Notes: generated by a model not told the origin, from the sequence alone. Shown: positions 37,103 to 49,610, counted from the first letter of the stretch. The stretch: DNA of 64,000 nucleotides from Nymphaea colorata (GCF_008831285.2 NC_045138.2:17083934-17147933), one strand, 5' to 3'. Translations and numbers: made by a program.

Positions 37103-37351
37103 TCAAAAGATTTTCATATATAACACATCAACAACAGAAATATTTCCAATACAACGTAATTTGATTTCCTGCAGCATTACTTTGTGAAATGATTCACCTC
37201 CAACTCTGATGTTGATAACATAGGTAGAGTCATCGATTCTCCTACTCCCTACATCCAACTTTCTAAACCCTTGCTTTTTCTGCTCCATCAATGGGAGGAA
37301 CCAAGCTCCAGTAGAGCCAAATTTATAAACATCGAGGGGTACCGTTCCCAC
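37103..37351 (-). pseudogene. Decayed exon-like segment, gene unknown (unit A)
   Basis: A minus-strand frame covers VPLDVYKFGSTGAWFLPLME, a run of polar residues and IRVGGESFHKVMLQ, then reaches CTGCAG|GAA. The equivalent segment in unit B (about 42365-42565) is broken by small changes. About 300 bp upstream on the same strand an ATG opens MSPKEEGMARGRLQAQLV and stops at a GTTAGT donor-like site. Together they look like two exons of a small gene copied with the duplication. I do not recognise the family. Confidence 0.25.
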
Positions 37352-40264
37352 ACAAAAAAAGCAGGTTGACAGAAAAAATGTTGAACTTATTTAGACTTTT
37401 GACTAGTTTTAGTCGGTTTTCTTTCTATCATTTACCTCGAGTGAATGTTCTGTTAAGTTTAGACAACGCCGAAATTCAACATTGGAACATTGTGTGGCCG
37501 GATAATTTTCAAGCTCAGTTGGACATTTTTTCTCCCGTTTCTTATTCTGCCTGTTTACTGATCAGAAACCGACCAACTGCGGAGAAACGAAAGAAGAAAC
37601 TAACCAACTGAGCTTGAAGCCTCCCACGGGCCATCCCTTCCTCTTTCGGCGACATCTTTGTGGTCGTTCCTACAAGAATTTCAACATTGATAAGCCTACA
37701 TAAAAATGAGGATGATCTATTCTTTTGTACCCATAATTGAAGGTGAAGATCAGAGCGTTTATATACATCATACACAATGTAGTCTACATTTTAAAATGTT
37801 TTAAATTTTTTTCTTATTTTTCAATTATTTTTTAATTTAGCAGATTTTCGTAATTGCAAAAGGTAAAATGAGAACCCAAATAACGGATTTTGACTTTAAG
37901 ATCCTTATTTGTTGAACCATGAATTTAAGATCTACCTTTTGCCACATCAATCACTAAGAGCACATGTATGTTCTACGTCAAACCCATGAATCTAAAACCT
38001 AAAGCAAAAAAATTACTCTTCTAGTTTATGGAACGCTTGTGTCATGACATTTTCATTTTGCCTTTACTTGTTTCCTTTTGTTTGGTAGGGAAGCTCTTTG
38101 GTCTTTCCAAGTACGGCTGCACAAGGAGCCCAACGACTTCAGGCTTGACTCAAGGTCGCTCATAAAAACTAGGCTTGAGCTCCACTAATTTATAAAAAGA
38201 AAAAAGGTCAAACTCGAGATTAAATTTATGTTTGAAATGTTAAACAAGTTGACTTTGATTGTAGAACTCAACTTGTTTAAACTCCCGCTCGATTGCATAA
38301 ATGCATCATGAATAAGTGATTTTATGTTACTAAGTTTTTCTTTATAGGATATTTGGATGTAGAATATGTGCATTCTTTCTTTGGATTTTATGTTACATAG
38401 TTGCTTATAGTTGAATTAGTTCAAAAAAAAAAAAGAGGTAAGAGAGTGAAGCCAGAGCTCAATGATTTATCATCGAGACGAGCTCAACCTCGAGTTTTTT
38501 GAGTCCCATTTTGAAACACCCAAAGACTCAGTTTGTGCTTGGGCTAGAACACTAAACGATCATTGTTCCTTGTAGCAAGCTCGAGCTCGACTCAGTTACA
38601 CAAAATCAAGCTCGAACTCAACTCTTTTAACCCATAACAAGCTCGACTCGACTACACAAAATCAAGCTTGAACTTGACTTGTTTAACTCATTTAACTTGT
38701 TTTGGCATTAACTCGTGTAAGTGTTTAACTCATGTAGCTTGTGAAAATTTGCTTTTATCCTCCAAGTTAAAACCGGTGAATCAATTTTGCCAATATTATA
38801 TAAAGTACCGGTTTGCAAGTAGAGTTGAGCATAAACAAGTCGACCTCTTGAAACTCTAACTCAACTCGTTTATCGTTTCGAGTAACTTTGTAAGCTCGAA
38901 TATAAACGAGTCGAGTATGAGCCGAGTTTTTTCGATCAAGTTCGAGTCGAACACGAGTTGACACAGCTCGTTGTGCAGCCCGACAAATTAATTGCAGATA
39001 TGGGTTTCCAATTGAGTCAAATTGTGACTCCACTTGACGACTTATAAGTCACCCGTCTCATTTTCCAGACCTTCAAAGCATAGGACTTTTTGACTTCAAA
39101 TTCAAATCCCCAGTTATTAAGCCAGCCAGAACCATGGAATTCTTATCTTAGAGAGACAAATGAACAATGGGAAAAATGTGACACTTTGAATTATTCAATT
39201 ATCATGTGGAACAAACACTTTGAATTGTTCAATCGTCATGTGCAAAACGCACCCACTCTCTATTCCAATGGAAATGGTTTTTTCCATATAAGATGCCTCA
39301 AGTCATGTTGGCATTTTGGAGTTCAATTTCATATTGACAGCTAATTTATTTGCCAATCAACATCTGCGTTGCTTGCTTTCGTTGAAAAGTTCAAATTTTC
39401 CAATCAAATATTTGTCTACACGCACAAGAAAATAACATCAAAATTTTTGGTGTATATAAGATTTTTGATATATGTGAAAAAGGGAGTATGAAAAGTCCAC
39501 AGATCCATGATAAAGCAGTGTATGAGGAATATGTATCGATTTGAAAACTTAACCAACATTGGGGTTTGGACAGTTCAAATTCTCCAATCAATGCTTATCC
39601 GCAGGCAGAACAAAAAGAACGTCAAAAAGTTGTGATATATATAAGATTTTTCATATAGGAGAAAAAAGGAGTACGAAAAGTCAAGAGAGCAATTATAAAC
39701 CAGTATGAAGAATATGAATCGATTTGAAAACTAAAAGATCAGAGCTTGGAGAAAACATGGCGTCCGCAAAATTCAGAAACCATGCTCTGTTAGTACCTTC
39801 AAAAATCATATGTTCTTCAAAAACAAGGAAAAACAGATGCATGAATGGAAAAGGCACAAAAAGCATCAACGTTAAAACTGAAATTTTTTTTCAAAAAATA
39901 TGAGAAACCGCTTCACTGGTGTAGAATACCTGGTCAGGCACGAGAAAGATAGAAAGGACGTACTTTGTTTGATTTATGTGATGTTATTATTTTAAATGAT
40001 AAAAATTACAATTAAGCGTGTGCATCGGACCGGCGTGGCCCAAAGCCTTTGGTAGTAGCCCAAACCTGACCCACTTAGCAACTTTATATCTGCTAAATAA
40101 TCAAGTTCGTTGCCTACCGTGATTTGAAACTCTTAACATTTTATTTTTTTTAATATCTCAAAAACACACAATCGATATATCAAGTGTTTTGAAAAGAGTC
40201 ATCAGCACTCACAAAATGTTTTTAAGAAAGTCATTGTTATTGCACTAAAAGTTTGTATGCCAAC

Positions 40265-40266
<2 letters not shown>

Positions 40267-40307
<41 letters not shown>
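40267..40307. repeat. (TA)n microsatellite
   Basis: Forty-one bases of TA dinucleotides at the right edge of unit A; unit B lacks the expansion. Confidence 0.95.
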
Positions 40308-40310
<3 letters not shown>

Positions 40311-41161
40311 ATGTTGGCATAAGAGATGACTTTTAAATACATATATCGAGTTGAATCAAACCTCCAATACCCAATCTGGCCTGACAAGTTTTTTTTTATC
40401 AGACCATTCCAAATGTCAAATAGCCAGTTCCAAGCCTGGCCCGTGATGAGCCGGGTACCTTACTAACCATGGAGTACAGGAGCGTAGCCCACCCTTAAGT
40501 GTAATATTTTAATTAACAGGTATGCAAACGAAGAGCCCGACAAAAGGGGAATGGTAAAAGTATCAAAACTTTGGGGATGCGAATTTCACGTAAGCAAAAG
40601 CAAAAAAATATAAATGAAGTCAAAACTGGTTTTCTTCTGTGATGCGAAATATGTGTAGTTAGATTTGAACCCATGACCAGCTGCCTGCTCATTATGTTAT
40701 TCATGGAATTTCATAAATGCTTGGTTTTGCTCTCAAATCTTCTCTAAAAAGAAGATGTTGCAAACAATCAATATTTAGGTGGAATCCAAATATAACTACT
40801 TAACCCTTTGTTTCATGATCTTTCTTGTATTTACAGATTGTTATTGAATATATGGTGAATGAATCAAATTAAGGAATGATAGGTAACACTGACAAAGAAT
40901 ATTAAACACCAAGGAAATAGCAAATGAATGATCGAAATAATGATCTTAACCCATTTCACATCTTCAATACATGGGTTTGGGTTAGAGGAACTCCTTTAAC
41001 TGAATTTGCATCCATTCCAAAAACTTTTACTTGATTCTTCATTCAAGTCAGACCACATGAGATAATGGCTAATGGCTTCCAATGATATTCATGGTATTTG
41101 AAATCATAGTTTATACGAATGCTTCTCCCAATAACAGTTTAAGCATAGAATACTGTTATAT

Positions 41162-41795
41162 AGCGGCTTTGTCCGACGCGGTCATTGCCAAACACATTCA
41201 ATTCTATAGCCAGGAATCTATCGCTCTGGTTGTTCAGAGCCAATGCAACCAAGATTTAGTACGTTAAAATTCCAGAGACAATCATGTGGATTTTTTTTTT
41301 TTTTTTGCTTCGTTTAGAGTTGCTATTCTAGTTAAACCCTGTTATAAATGGAAAACAATGTATTTTAATTTAAATAATATATGCAGATGAAGAGAGTCAA
41401 AGTTTTGTTCTTGGTGTGATTATCACACTCTCCCTGCCGCTGAGACGTAAAATGCTTCATTTTGTACACATTGATATAAACCGAACTGATTACTTTAACG
41501 TGTACAAAGTAAAGCAGGTTACATCTCAACGGCAGCGAGAGTGGGATGATTACAAGAAGAACGAAATTTAGACTCTCTTCATCTGCATATGTTATTTAAA
41601 TTAATGTATACTCTTTTCTATTTATAACTAGGCTTAAGCAAAATAGCAACTCTGCATGAAGCAAAAAAGAATCTACAGGATTTTTGTCGAGAAATTTATC
41701 GTCCTGAATCATGGTTGCATTGGCACTCAACAACCAGAGCTAGAGATTCCTGGCATTGGAATTGAATATGTTTGGCAATGAAGCTGCCATGGTGG
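41162..41795. mobile_element. Foldback element FB3
   Basis: The left arm, about 41162-41460, and right arm, about 41510-41795, are inverted copies. Comparing the right arm reversed with the left shows the same order: TTCATTGCCAAACA, CAGGAATCT, GCTCTGGTTGTT, a poly-T run, GCTTC, AGAGTTGCTATT, ATTTAAATAA, ATGCAGATGAAGAGAGTC, then CACTCTC and GCTGCCG. The outer end carries the fragment reading DAVIAKHIQF and ESIALVVQSQ. A transcript through it would fold into a stem of nearly 300 bp. Confidence 0.72.
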
Positions 41796-43859
41796 GGTTC
41801 TTTGGCTCCTATACAAATTTCGAAAATACTATTCGCTCTCAAAATTCTGGCTCTGCACTGGATATGTTCAGTACAGTGCTCTCATGAAAGAAGAGCTATC
41901 TGGCACTGTTATTTCCGTCAGTCTCGTGGGCATTTCTTTGTGTTTCCCCTCCGGCGCTTCAAAGCACAACTCTGATCACAGGCAAACTCATTTAAGATGG
42001 GCGGAGAGAATACTGGGAGGAGGAAGAATGTCACAACTGTTCCATACATAAATGAAGTTACAATATCCTATGATTGAGTAGGTGAAAAATGAATAGGAAC
42101 AATAAATTTATTCCGGCAAAGGACAAAATTAAACACCAAAAGAACATGGGAAAAAAAAAGTAAGAATTGACAATTCGACAATAAAATTTAGAGTGGGTCA
42201 TACTGAACGGACCAATTCAAGAATTTCCACAGGCCTGAAGAACATGGGCCTCTTTATCATTTTATGGTGGTGAACATTAATACACAATTATGGACATTCT
42301 CTTATTATTTCATTGGTTAAAATTTGTCAAAAGATTTTCATATATAACACATTAGAAATATTTTCAATACAAACTAATTTGATTTTCTGCAGCATTACTT
42401 TGTGAAATGATTCACCTCCAACTCTGATGTTGGTAACATAGGTAGAGTCATCAATCCTCCTACTCCCTACATCCTCCTTTCAACACTCTTGCTTTTTCTG
42501 CTCCATTAATGGGAGGAACCAAGCTCCAGTAGAGCCAATTTTATAAACATCGAGGGGTATCGTTCCCCCACAAAAAGTGCAGGTTGACAGAAAAAATGTT
42601 GAACTTATTTAAACTTCTGACTAGTTTTAGTTGGTTTTCTTTCTATCATTTACCTAGAGTGAATGTTCTGTTAAGTTTAGACAACGCCGGAATTTAACAT
42701 TGGAACATTGTGTGGCCGGATAATTTCAAGCTCAGTTGGGCAGTTTTCCTCTCCTTTCTTAGTCTGCCTGTTTATTGATCAAAAACCGACCAACTGCGGA
42801 GAAACGAAGGAAGAAACTAACCAACTGAGCTTGAAGCCTCCCACGGACTATCCCCTCCTCTATCGGCGACATCCTTGTCGTCGGTCCAGCCACACAATTT
42901 TTCAACGCGGAATTCCGACGTCTAAATTATGCTTCCATTAACGACCGACCGAAATTTCCGGCAACACGTTGTGCGTCCTACAAGAATTTCAACATCGATA
43001 AGCCTACATAAAAATGCGGATGATCTATTCTTTTGTACCCATAATTGCTTTTTTTGAATGACGGTGAAGATCAGAGCGTTTATATACATCATAAACCAAT
43101 GTAGTCTACATTTTGAAATGTTTTAAATTGTTTTTTTCTTATTTTTCAAATATTTTTCAATTTAGCAGATTTTTGTATTTGCAAAAGGTAAAATGAGAAC
43201 CCAAATAACGGATTTTAACTTTAAGATCCTTATTTGTTGAACCATGAATTTAAGATCTGCCTTTTGCCACATCAATCACTAAAAGCACATGTTCTGCGTC
43301 AAACACTAAAACTAAAGCAAAAACCTCAAGCAAAAAAAAAAAAGAATACTCTTCTAGTTTATGAATCGCTTGGGGGCATGGGAAGCTAATCAAATCACAA
43401 AATTTTTCCTTTTCTTTGATCAGGAGGCTCTTTGGTCTTTCCAAGTAGGGCTGCACAAGGCGCCCAACTACTTCAGGCTTAACTCGAACTCTTTCATAAA
43501 AACTTGGCTCCAGCTCCACTGATTTATAAAAAAAAAAGATGTCAAACTCGAAATTAAATTTATGTTTGAAATGTTAAACAAGTCGAATTTGAATGAATAA
43601 GTTATTTCATATTATTAAGTTTTTCTATATAAGACATTTGGATGTAGAATATTTTCCTTGGATTTTATGTTACATAGTTGTTTATATTTGAATTAGTTAA
43701 AAAAAAACACTAGCTAAGCGAGTCGAGCCTGAGCTCCGTGTTTTTTCATCGAGAAGAGATCAACCTCCAATTTTTTTAGCCTCATTTTCAAACACCCAAA
43801 GACTCAGTTTGTGCTTGGGCTCGATCGCTGAGCTATGCATGTACAAGAAGTAGGGCTAC

Positions 43860-44080
43860 ACACGAGTCGAGCCCAAGCTTGGCTAGCTCGAGCTCGACTC
43901 GGCTCAAAAAACTCGAGCTCAATCTCAACTCGAACTCGAGTCGAGCTCCTTGTAGCAAGCTTAAGTTTGACTAAAGTACACAAAATCAAGCCCGAACTCA
44001 ACTCGATCACCCCATAGCATGCTTGAACTCGACTTGACTACACAAAATCAAGCTCGAACTTGATTCATTTAACCCATTTA
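43860..44080. repeat. GAGCTCGA-rich degenerate repeat
   Basis: Words such as CTCGAGCTCGACTCG and ACTCGAACTCGAGTCGAGC are strung together imperfectly. The same kind of sequence occurs at 26.97-27.48, 38.44-38.95 and 44.2-44.36 kb. It is repetitive and non-coding despite a 60-codon open frame on each strand. Confidence 0.6.
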
Positions 44081-45000
44081 ACTTGTTACGGCGTTAAATC
44101 CTGTAACCATTAAATTGTTTAACTGGTATAAGTGTTTAACTCGTGTAACTTATGAAAATTTTTGTTTTTATCTTAAAAGTTAAAACCGGTAAACTGGTTT
44201 TGGTAATATTATATAGAATACTAATTTGCGAAGTCGAGTTGAGTTTAAATGAGTCGAGTTCCTGAAACTCGAACTCGATTCATTTATTGTTTCGAGTATG
44301 TTTGTAAGCTCAAACTCAACTGGACCTGTTTATAACAGAGTCGAGCGCGAGCTTAGTTTTTTAGAGAGAGTTAGAGTATAGCTTAGTTGGGTTGCCTCAT
44401 TATGCAGTGTGCTATTAATAACACAAATTAATTGCAGATATGGGTTTCCAATTGATGACTCAATTGCGATTCCACCTGGCGACGTATACGTCACCCGTCT
44501 CAAAAAACAAGACCGGACCTTCAAAGCGTAGGACTTTTGACTTCAAATTCAAATTCCCCAGTTATTAAGCCAGCCAGAACCATGGAATTCTTATCTTAGA
44601 GAGACAAATGAACAAATGTGACACTTTGAATTATTCAATTATCATGTGGAACAAACACTTTGAATTGTTCAATCGTCATGTGCAAAACGCACCCACTCTC
44701 TATTCCAATGGAAATGGTTTTTTCCATATAAGATGCCTCAAGTCATGTTGGCATTTTGGAGTTCAATTTCATATGGACAACTAATTTATTTGCCAATCAA
44801 CATCTGCGTTGCTTGCTTTCGTTGGAAAGTTCAAATTTTCCAATCGAATATTTGTCTACACGCACAAGAAAATACCATCAAAATTTTTGGTGTATATAAG
44901 TTTTTTGATATATGAGAAAAATGGAGTATGAAAAGTCGAATGATCCATGATAAAGCAGTATATGAGGAATATGAATCGATTTGAAAACTGAAACCAACAT

Positions 45001-45125
45001 CGGTGCACCGTTGCTATCGCTGACACCGACGCAGTTCAGGACCCCGAAGGTAGGGAGAATGAGGGGGCCTTCGGGTCTTTTTTGAGCGGTAGGATTAATA
45101 CCTCTCGCTCACTCAAAAATTCTCG
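45001..45125. repeat. Dispersed ~125-bp repeat, copy 2
   Basis: Matches 28735-28860. In unit A the corresponding place (about 39556-39620) holds different sequence, so this copy arrived or replaced local sequence after the duplication. Confidence 0.65.
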
Positions 45126-45343
45126 GAACGCCAAAAAGTTGTTGTATAGATAAGATTTTTTTTTATATAGGAGAAAAAAAAGAGTACGAAAAGTCAAGAG
45201 AGCAATTATAAGGCAGTATGAGGAATATGAATCGATTTGAAAACTAAAAGATCAGTGCTTGGAGAAAACATGGTGTCTGCAAAATTCAAAAACCATGATG
45301 CTCTGTTAGTACCTCAAAAATCATCTCTTCTTCAAAAACAAGG

Positions 45344-45648
45344 AGCAATCCATGCACCTGTGTGACACAAGCACTCGTGTCACTTTGCCTTCTAATTAAT
45401 TTCAACGCCGACATCAAGATCCGATATTCTCGTTTTTTATATTTGTAGCGGCGGAGCCTTGAAAAAAACCGGTGGCTGATGAGCGCCAGTATCTAAATAA
45501 ATAAATAAATAAATGGCTAAACAAACAAACGGCGGTGTTGTAATAAGAAATTTGTGTGGGCCTATTTATGCAATTGCCCACACAGCCAACATGGCCTCAC
45601 TAGCCATTATTTGCATCAAAAAAAAATTATTTGTTTTTAAATCAAAGG
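45344..45648. mobile_element. Insertion present only in unit B
   Basis: Unit A reads ACAAGG then AAAAACAGATGC without a break (about 39830), while unit B has 305 bp between these words. The insert contains GCGGCGGAGCC, a word found in several spacer repeats of this window, a (AATA)n run and a poly-A tract near its right end. CAAGG and CAAAGG flank it, which may be a worn target duplication. Family not assigned. Confidence 0.5.
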
Positions 45649-46049
45649 AAAAACAGATGCTTGAATGGTAAGAACACAAAAAGCATCAACTTTAAAACAG
45701 AAAATTGTATGTTACCTTGTTTGATTTATGTCAGTGTTATGTTATTATTTTAAATAATAAAAATCACAATTAAGCTTGGGCATCGAACCGGCCCGGCCTA
45801 ACGCTTGACAAAGTTGGTTCAGATTGCCCCAAAGCCTTTGGCGGGAGCACAAACCTAGCCCGCTTAGTTATGGGGCTAGATTCGACCATCAACTTTATAC
45901 CTATCAAGTATTCGATTCGATGCTTACCGTTATTAGAAACACTTAACATTTTATTTCTTAATATCTCAAAAACACACATCGATATATCAAGTGTTATGAA
46001 GAGAGTCATTAATAATAGCACACGAAAAGTTTTTAAAGAAGTCATATGG

Positions 46050-48840
46050 GCCGGTTGCCCACCCTTAATTATTAAATTAAGATTTTTTGGGGGGAATGTT
46101 TAAGCTTTGGGGTGTAAGCAAAAAACTGAATACTTTTGTGTTTGATCTGAATTATCCGGGAACAGAAGCCGTTTGTGTATCAAATAGGAGTCTGGGACGC
46201 AGTGTGCATGTAAAAATTGGGGTAGAACAGATGACAGGCTGACGGTGGATCTGCCGCTGCTAAATCAGAAAAACGGACTGGATGAGAATCGAGATCCCAC
46301 TCGGTTGGACCCGAACCGTATCCGATGTATGCAGATGGTAGATGCATGCCCGGATGGTGAAGATGACCATCTCTCATCATCACATGCATCGAGGTGGCGT
46401 GTCCAGAAGAGGGAACCAACCGCAAAAAGTGGGGCGGCAGATCTCTCTCTCTCTCTACGCACGTGACGACATCGTCCGCCTCATCCCCGAAAGCGACGGT
46501 CCCTTCCGCCGCTGGGGCACGTGTCGAGAGGACGTGCAGGAGAAGAGGAGGACCCAGGCGTAGGCGAGGAACGCGCGGGCCCAGCGGGGTGAAGTAGTCA
46601 AAGAAACTAAGGGGGGGCAGGTGCGGGGCCCGGCGCCTGACCGGGACGTGAACTTTGGCGGCAACTTCCACAAATCCCCCTTCCGCCCGCCACCGCCGCG
46701 GATCCGACGGCTGCCGTCCGCCTCCCGCCGCGATCGTCCGGCCGAAAAGGACGCGCTCCCTCAACTTTTTTTCCTGCCCCGCCACATGTGCCGGCTCTGC
46801 CGCCGCGGGGCCCACGCCGGCCGCTGTTTATTCGCTTTCAAAGTCCGTATACGGCGCTGTGGGCGGCAGTGCCTCCCTCCCCCTCTTTAACTCTCCCGTC
46901 TCTTTCCCTCTGTCCTGCCCTCCCGGTCGTGGACGCCCGTGGCCCTCTCCGGCCGCTACGCCTCCTTTCTCGCCACGATTCGGTCCGACTACAACCGGGT
47001 GACGTAGATTGGAGACTGGACTTTGAGACTTCTTGGTTGAACGAGGTCGCCGGTTCGACGCAGTCGGTACACGAAGCCCGAGTGTGATCAACGGTAGGAA
47101 GAGTTTGTAAGGTGCGGCAACCTGATTTACCACTTCATAGTAGTTCGAGTCTTTAGCAGCAGTTCTGGTTTTCTGAACCCTAGTCCACTCGTATGGCGAC
47201 AAATTAACGTATTATTCTTCATACTATGACAAATCAATGTATTATTCCTTCATATAATTTCCTAAAATCTTTGATATTGATTGAAATATTATACAGTTAT
47301 ATCGTTTTGGATCGGAACGCATTTAAGATCAGGGATTGAAGAAGAAGGAAAATTTGAGCAATCGGGGCAGCAACGGGTGGGACCGATCGATCCCGACTCG
47401 GACGGAGCTTATCGGAGAAAGTCGGGACGCGTGGACACCCACCCACGACCGAGTCAAAGCTGACCAGACCGCGTCCGGGCGGTACGGGAGGTCGGCAGCA
47501 AAGACTTGCCCGGGAAGGACAGGACGGTCACTTCGTCAGTTCCCCGCCCAAAAAAAGGGGCCGCACTCGGGGAGACACCACGGTAATTCGAGAAAACGGA
47601 CAGGGGCATAAGAGGGACCACGAATAACCTCTCCGCCTTTTCCTCGACAACGCCGTCTACGACGGGGACGCAATAAAAGAACCACGTCTTTTTCCTTTTT
47701 ACCTTTTTGCCCTTTCCCTTTGTTTTCTCGCGTGCGTTTTCCTTTTGTCTTTGCTTTTTTTTCTTCATCGCAAGCAAAGGGAACACACCGCTTCCTCTCA
47801 AACGATAATTTTGCTTTTATGTTTTCGGCGTGTGGTCCTCCGCCGGATGTTTTTCAATTTAAATAATTTAATCGAACCTGTTTTATTCGCATTAGAAAGG
47901 AGCCGATATTTTCTCGAGAATTTTCAACCAGAAATTTTTGAGGCGGCAGCCGGCGAGCGTGGTCCCTTGCAATGATTTTCCTCTTTGTTAATTACAAGAA
48001 ATGCGGTGGTGGTGGTACACTCGCTCGGTCTCGCTTAATTAGGTTCTTCCACTTTCGGGCCTGACCGGAGATTGTCTCTCTAATAATTTTGAGCTGCTTT
48101 ATTGCTTGATTAGTGTGAGATTTTGCTTTTCAAGTCAAACCGATCAAGAAGATGCGTTTGATTTTTTCTTCCCCATCAACTTTTTAATGCAATCATCGCC
48201 TGAAAATCACGTAGAAAAATATGAACACACTAAAAAAGCTTCACATGTGATGAACGCGATCAACGAATCTGAGCGACCCAACCATTGAACGGAAAAGACT
48301 GGCCGGTACGTGGACGACGTGCGGGTCATACTCTGAGAGAGAGATGAACCACACACACACGCCGACCGAAGAGTTCTCGAGCAGACTCTGCAACGAATGA
48401 CGAGATCTTTTGCTCCTTTCCTTTCCGGAAAGATCTGAAGACAACAGTGCTCTCTTCTCGGAAACCCCGATCTCGATGTTAACCCCCACAGAGAGAGACG
48501 GAGGAGGGAAACTGCGTGCCACGGGGTTGTACTATTAGGAGAGAGCGAGAGATACCAATTCGTTAATGGCGGACGAAACCAAAGCAGGAGAGGCAGCAGC
48601 CGCCCGGACGTGAACGAACTTTTCGCGTTTTTACGAGAGAGCAGAAGGAAGTGAAAAAACTGTCCATGGTTCCTTGATAATTACGCCCTTTAAAAATATA
48701 TTTACACCACCGAGCGCAACGCAGGAAAAAAAATTACAGAAAAAGGAAAAACCTCTAAGGGTGAAGAACAAAGGCAGAACGAAACAACCGGTGAAAGGGA
48801 AAAAGGAAAAGGCAAAAAAGAAAGGGAGGAAGACGATCTC
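46050..48840. other. GC- and CpG-rich spacer, no supported gene
   Basis: 46.2-47.0 and 47.3-47.7 kb are strongly GC-rich with many CpG, unlike the AT-rich surroundings. Open frames exist on both strands (for instance 46180-46815 minus) but start without ATG, overlap in several frames and show no known domain. A run of CTCTCTCTCT at 46442-46455 and G-box words (CACGTG around 46460 and 46518) suggest regulatory rather than coding DNA. The segment from 48.3 kb on is probably 3' flank of the ERF gene. Confidence 0.45.
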
Positions 48841-49416
48841 TCAGACGAGGGGAGGAGGAAGGTTGAGGTCGAAGAGGAAAGGCCGCTTCTCCTTCGCCTT
48901 CCCGTCGTCGCCCTTCCCCACCTCGAACCGGAACTCCGGCGCCTTCCCCGATATGACCACCAACGGTGCAGCCGACGCCGGCCCCAGCCCACCGTAGACG
49001 TCACGCGACCTCACTCCGTAAAACGCCCGCCATTGTTGCTCCAGCTGCTCGACCGACGCCGCCGCCGCTACTGCTGCCGCCCTCGCTGGGGGCTCCGGCG
49101 ATCCGCCCTCGTCGCCAGCGACCGCGAAGTTCGTCTTGGCCTTGGGACCGCGGAGGTTGCGGGCGGCGTTGTCGTAGGCCCGCGCCGCCTCCTCCGCGGT
49201 GTCGAAGGTCCCGAGCCACTTGCGCGTCTTCTTCCACGGGTCCCTGATCTCCGCCGCGAACCGCCCCCACGGGCGCTTCCGAACGCCGCGGAAGTGCGTC
49301 TCCTTGGCCGCCACAGGAGGTGCCACGGCAGGAACCGGAACAGGGACGTCCTTCTCCGGCGCCATCGCCCTCCCGACCCCGGAGTCCTTCAGCATGTGGA
49401 GCGTGTCCACCGCCAT
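48841..49416 (-). CDS. ERF: AP2/ERF transcriptional repressor with C-terminal EAR motif (ERF group VIII-like)
   Basis: A single-exon gene of 191 aa. The start at 49416 is the first ATG of the frame and has a strong context (GCCATGGCG); a later ATG (Met18, MAPEKD) resembles some family starts and is the alternative. The AP2 domain spans about 42-98: [20 protein letters not shown], then [16 protein letters not shown]. The Ala and Asp residues typical of ERF-type (GCC-box) binding are present. Trp61 (DPWKKTRKW) stands where most relatives have Gly or another small residue. The protein ends in [10 protein letters not shown] (182-191), an EAR repression motif that recruits TOPLESS-type corepressors. 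It should act in the nucleus as an active repressor of stress or hormone genes. Coding GC content is far above the flanks. A TATA box lies at 49601-49610. Confidence 0.94.
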   Translation of the reverse strand: MAVDTLHMLKDSGVGRAMAPEKDVPVPVPAVAPPVAAKETHFRGVRKRPWGRFAAEIRDPWKKTRKWLGTFDTAEEAARAYDNAARNLRGPKAKTNFAVAGDEGGSPEPPARAAAVAAAASVEQLEQQWRAFYGVRSRDVYGGLGPASAAPLVVISGKAPEFRFEVGKGDDGKAKEKRPFLFDLNLPPPLV

Positions 49417-49600
49417 GGCTAAAGAAACAAAGCCAGCAAACCCTGACCGGTGAAGAACCAACCCGCCCTCTCCTCCTTCTCTCTCTACTGGTCTTAGAGA
49501 GAGAAAGAGAAATCCTTCCGATATCTTTTAGAGAGAGAGGAGGGTATCTTGAGAGAGAGAGAAAGTCAGTCACGTAGCGAGAGGAGTGGGCGGCCAACCA

Positions 49601-49610
49601 TATATTTATA
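49601..49610 (-). promoter_or_regulatory. TATA box of the ERF gene
   Basis: The minus strand reads TATAAATATA in a GC-rich setting, 185 bp before the ERF start codon. With usual spacing, transcription would begin near 49570. The leader would be about 150 nt and rich in CT tracts (Y-patch-like), which is common in plant core promoters. Confidence 0.8.

Larger units (their letters stand above)
33600..40215. repeat. Tandem segmental duplication, unit A
   Basis: Collinear anchors match unit B at 40540-46045. Examples are 33615/40560 (ACTTTGGGGATGCGAATTTC), 35442/40892 (AAAGAATATTAAACACCAA), 37366/42598 (ATGTTGAACTTATTT), 38098/43432 (TTGGTCTTTCCAAGTA), 38993/44437 (GCAGATATGGGTTTCCAATTG) and 40150/45963. 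Similarity is high but broken by small indels, so the copy is not recent. Unit A contains two foldback elements where unit B has one. Its minus-strand frame 37103-37351 and the ATG-started segment near 37655 look like decayed exons of one gene, which I do not recognise. Confidence 0.85.
40540..46045. repeat. Tandem segmental duplication, unit B
   Basis: This is the partner of 33600-40215 and in the same orientation. It lacks the region equivalent to most of 33.9-35.4 kb. It carries two extra inserts absent from unit A: a 125-bp dispersed repeat at 45001-45125 and a roughly 305-bp insert at 45344-45648. Homology ends near 46045, just before the GC-rich tract. Confidence 0.85.

Noticed and set aside
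46180-46815. 211-codon minus-strand frame in GC-rich DNA
   Set aside because: It lacks an ATG start, several other frames are open over the same bases, and no domain is recognisable; length is explained by GC content.
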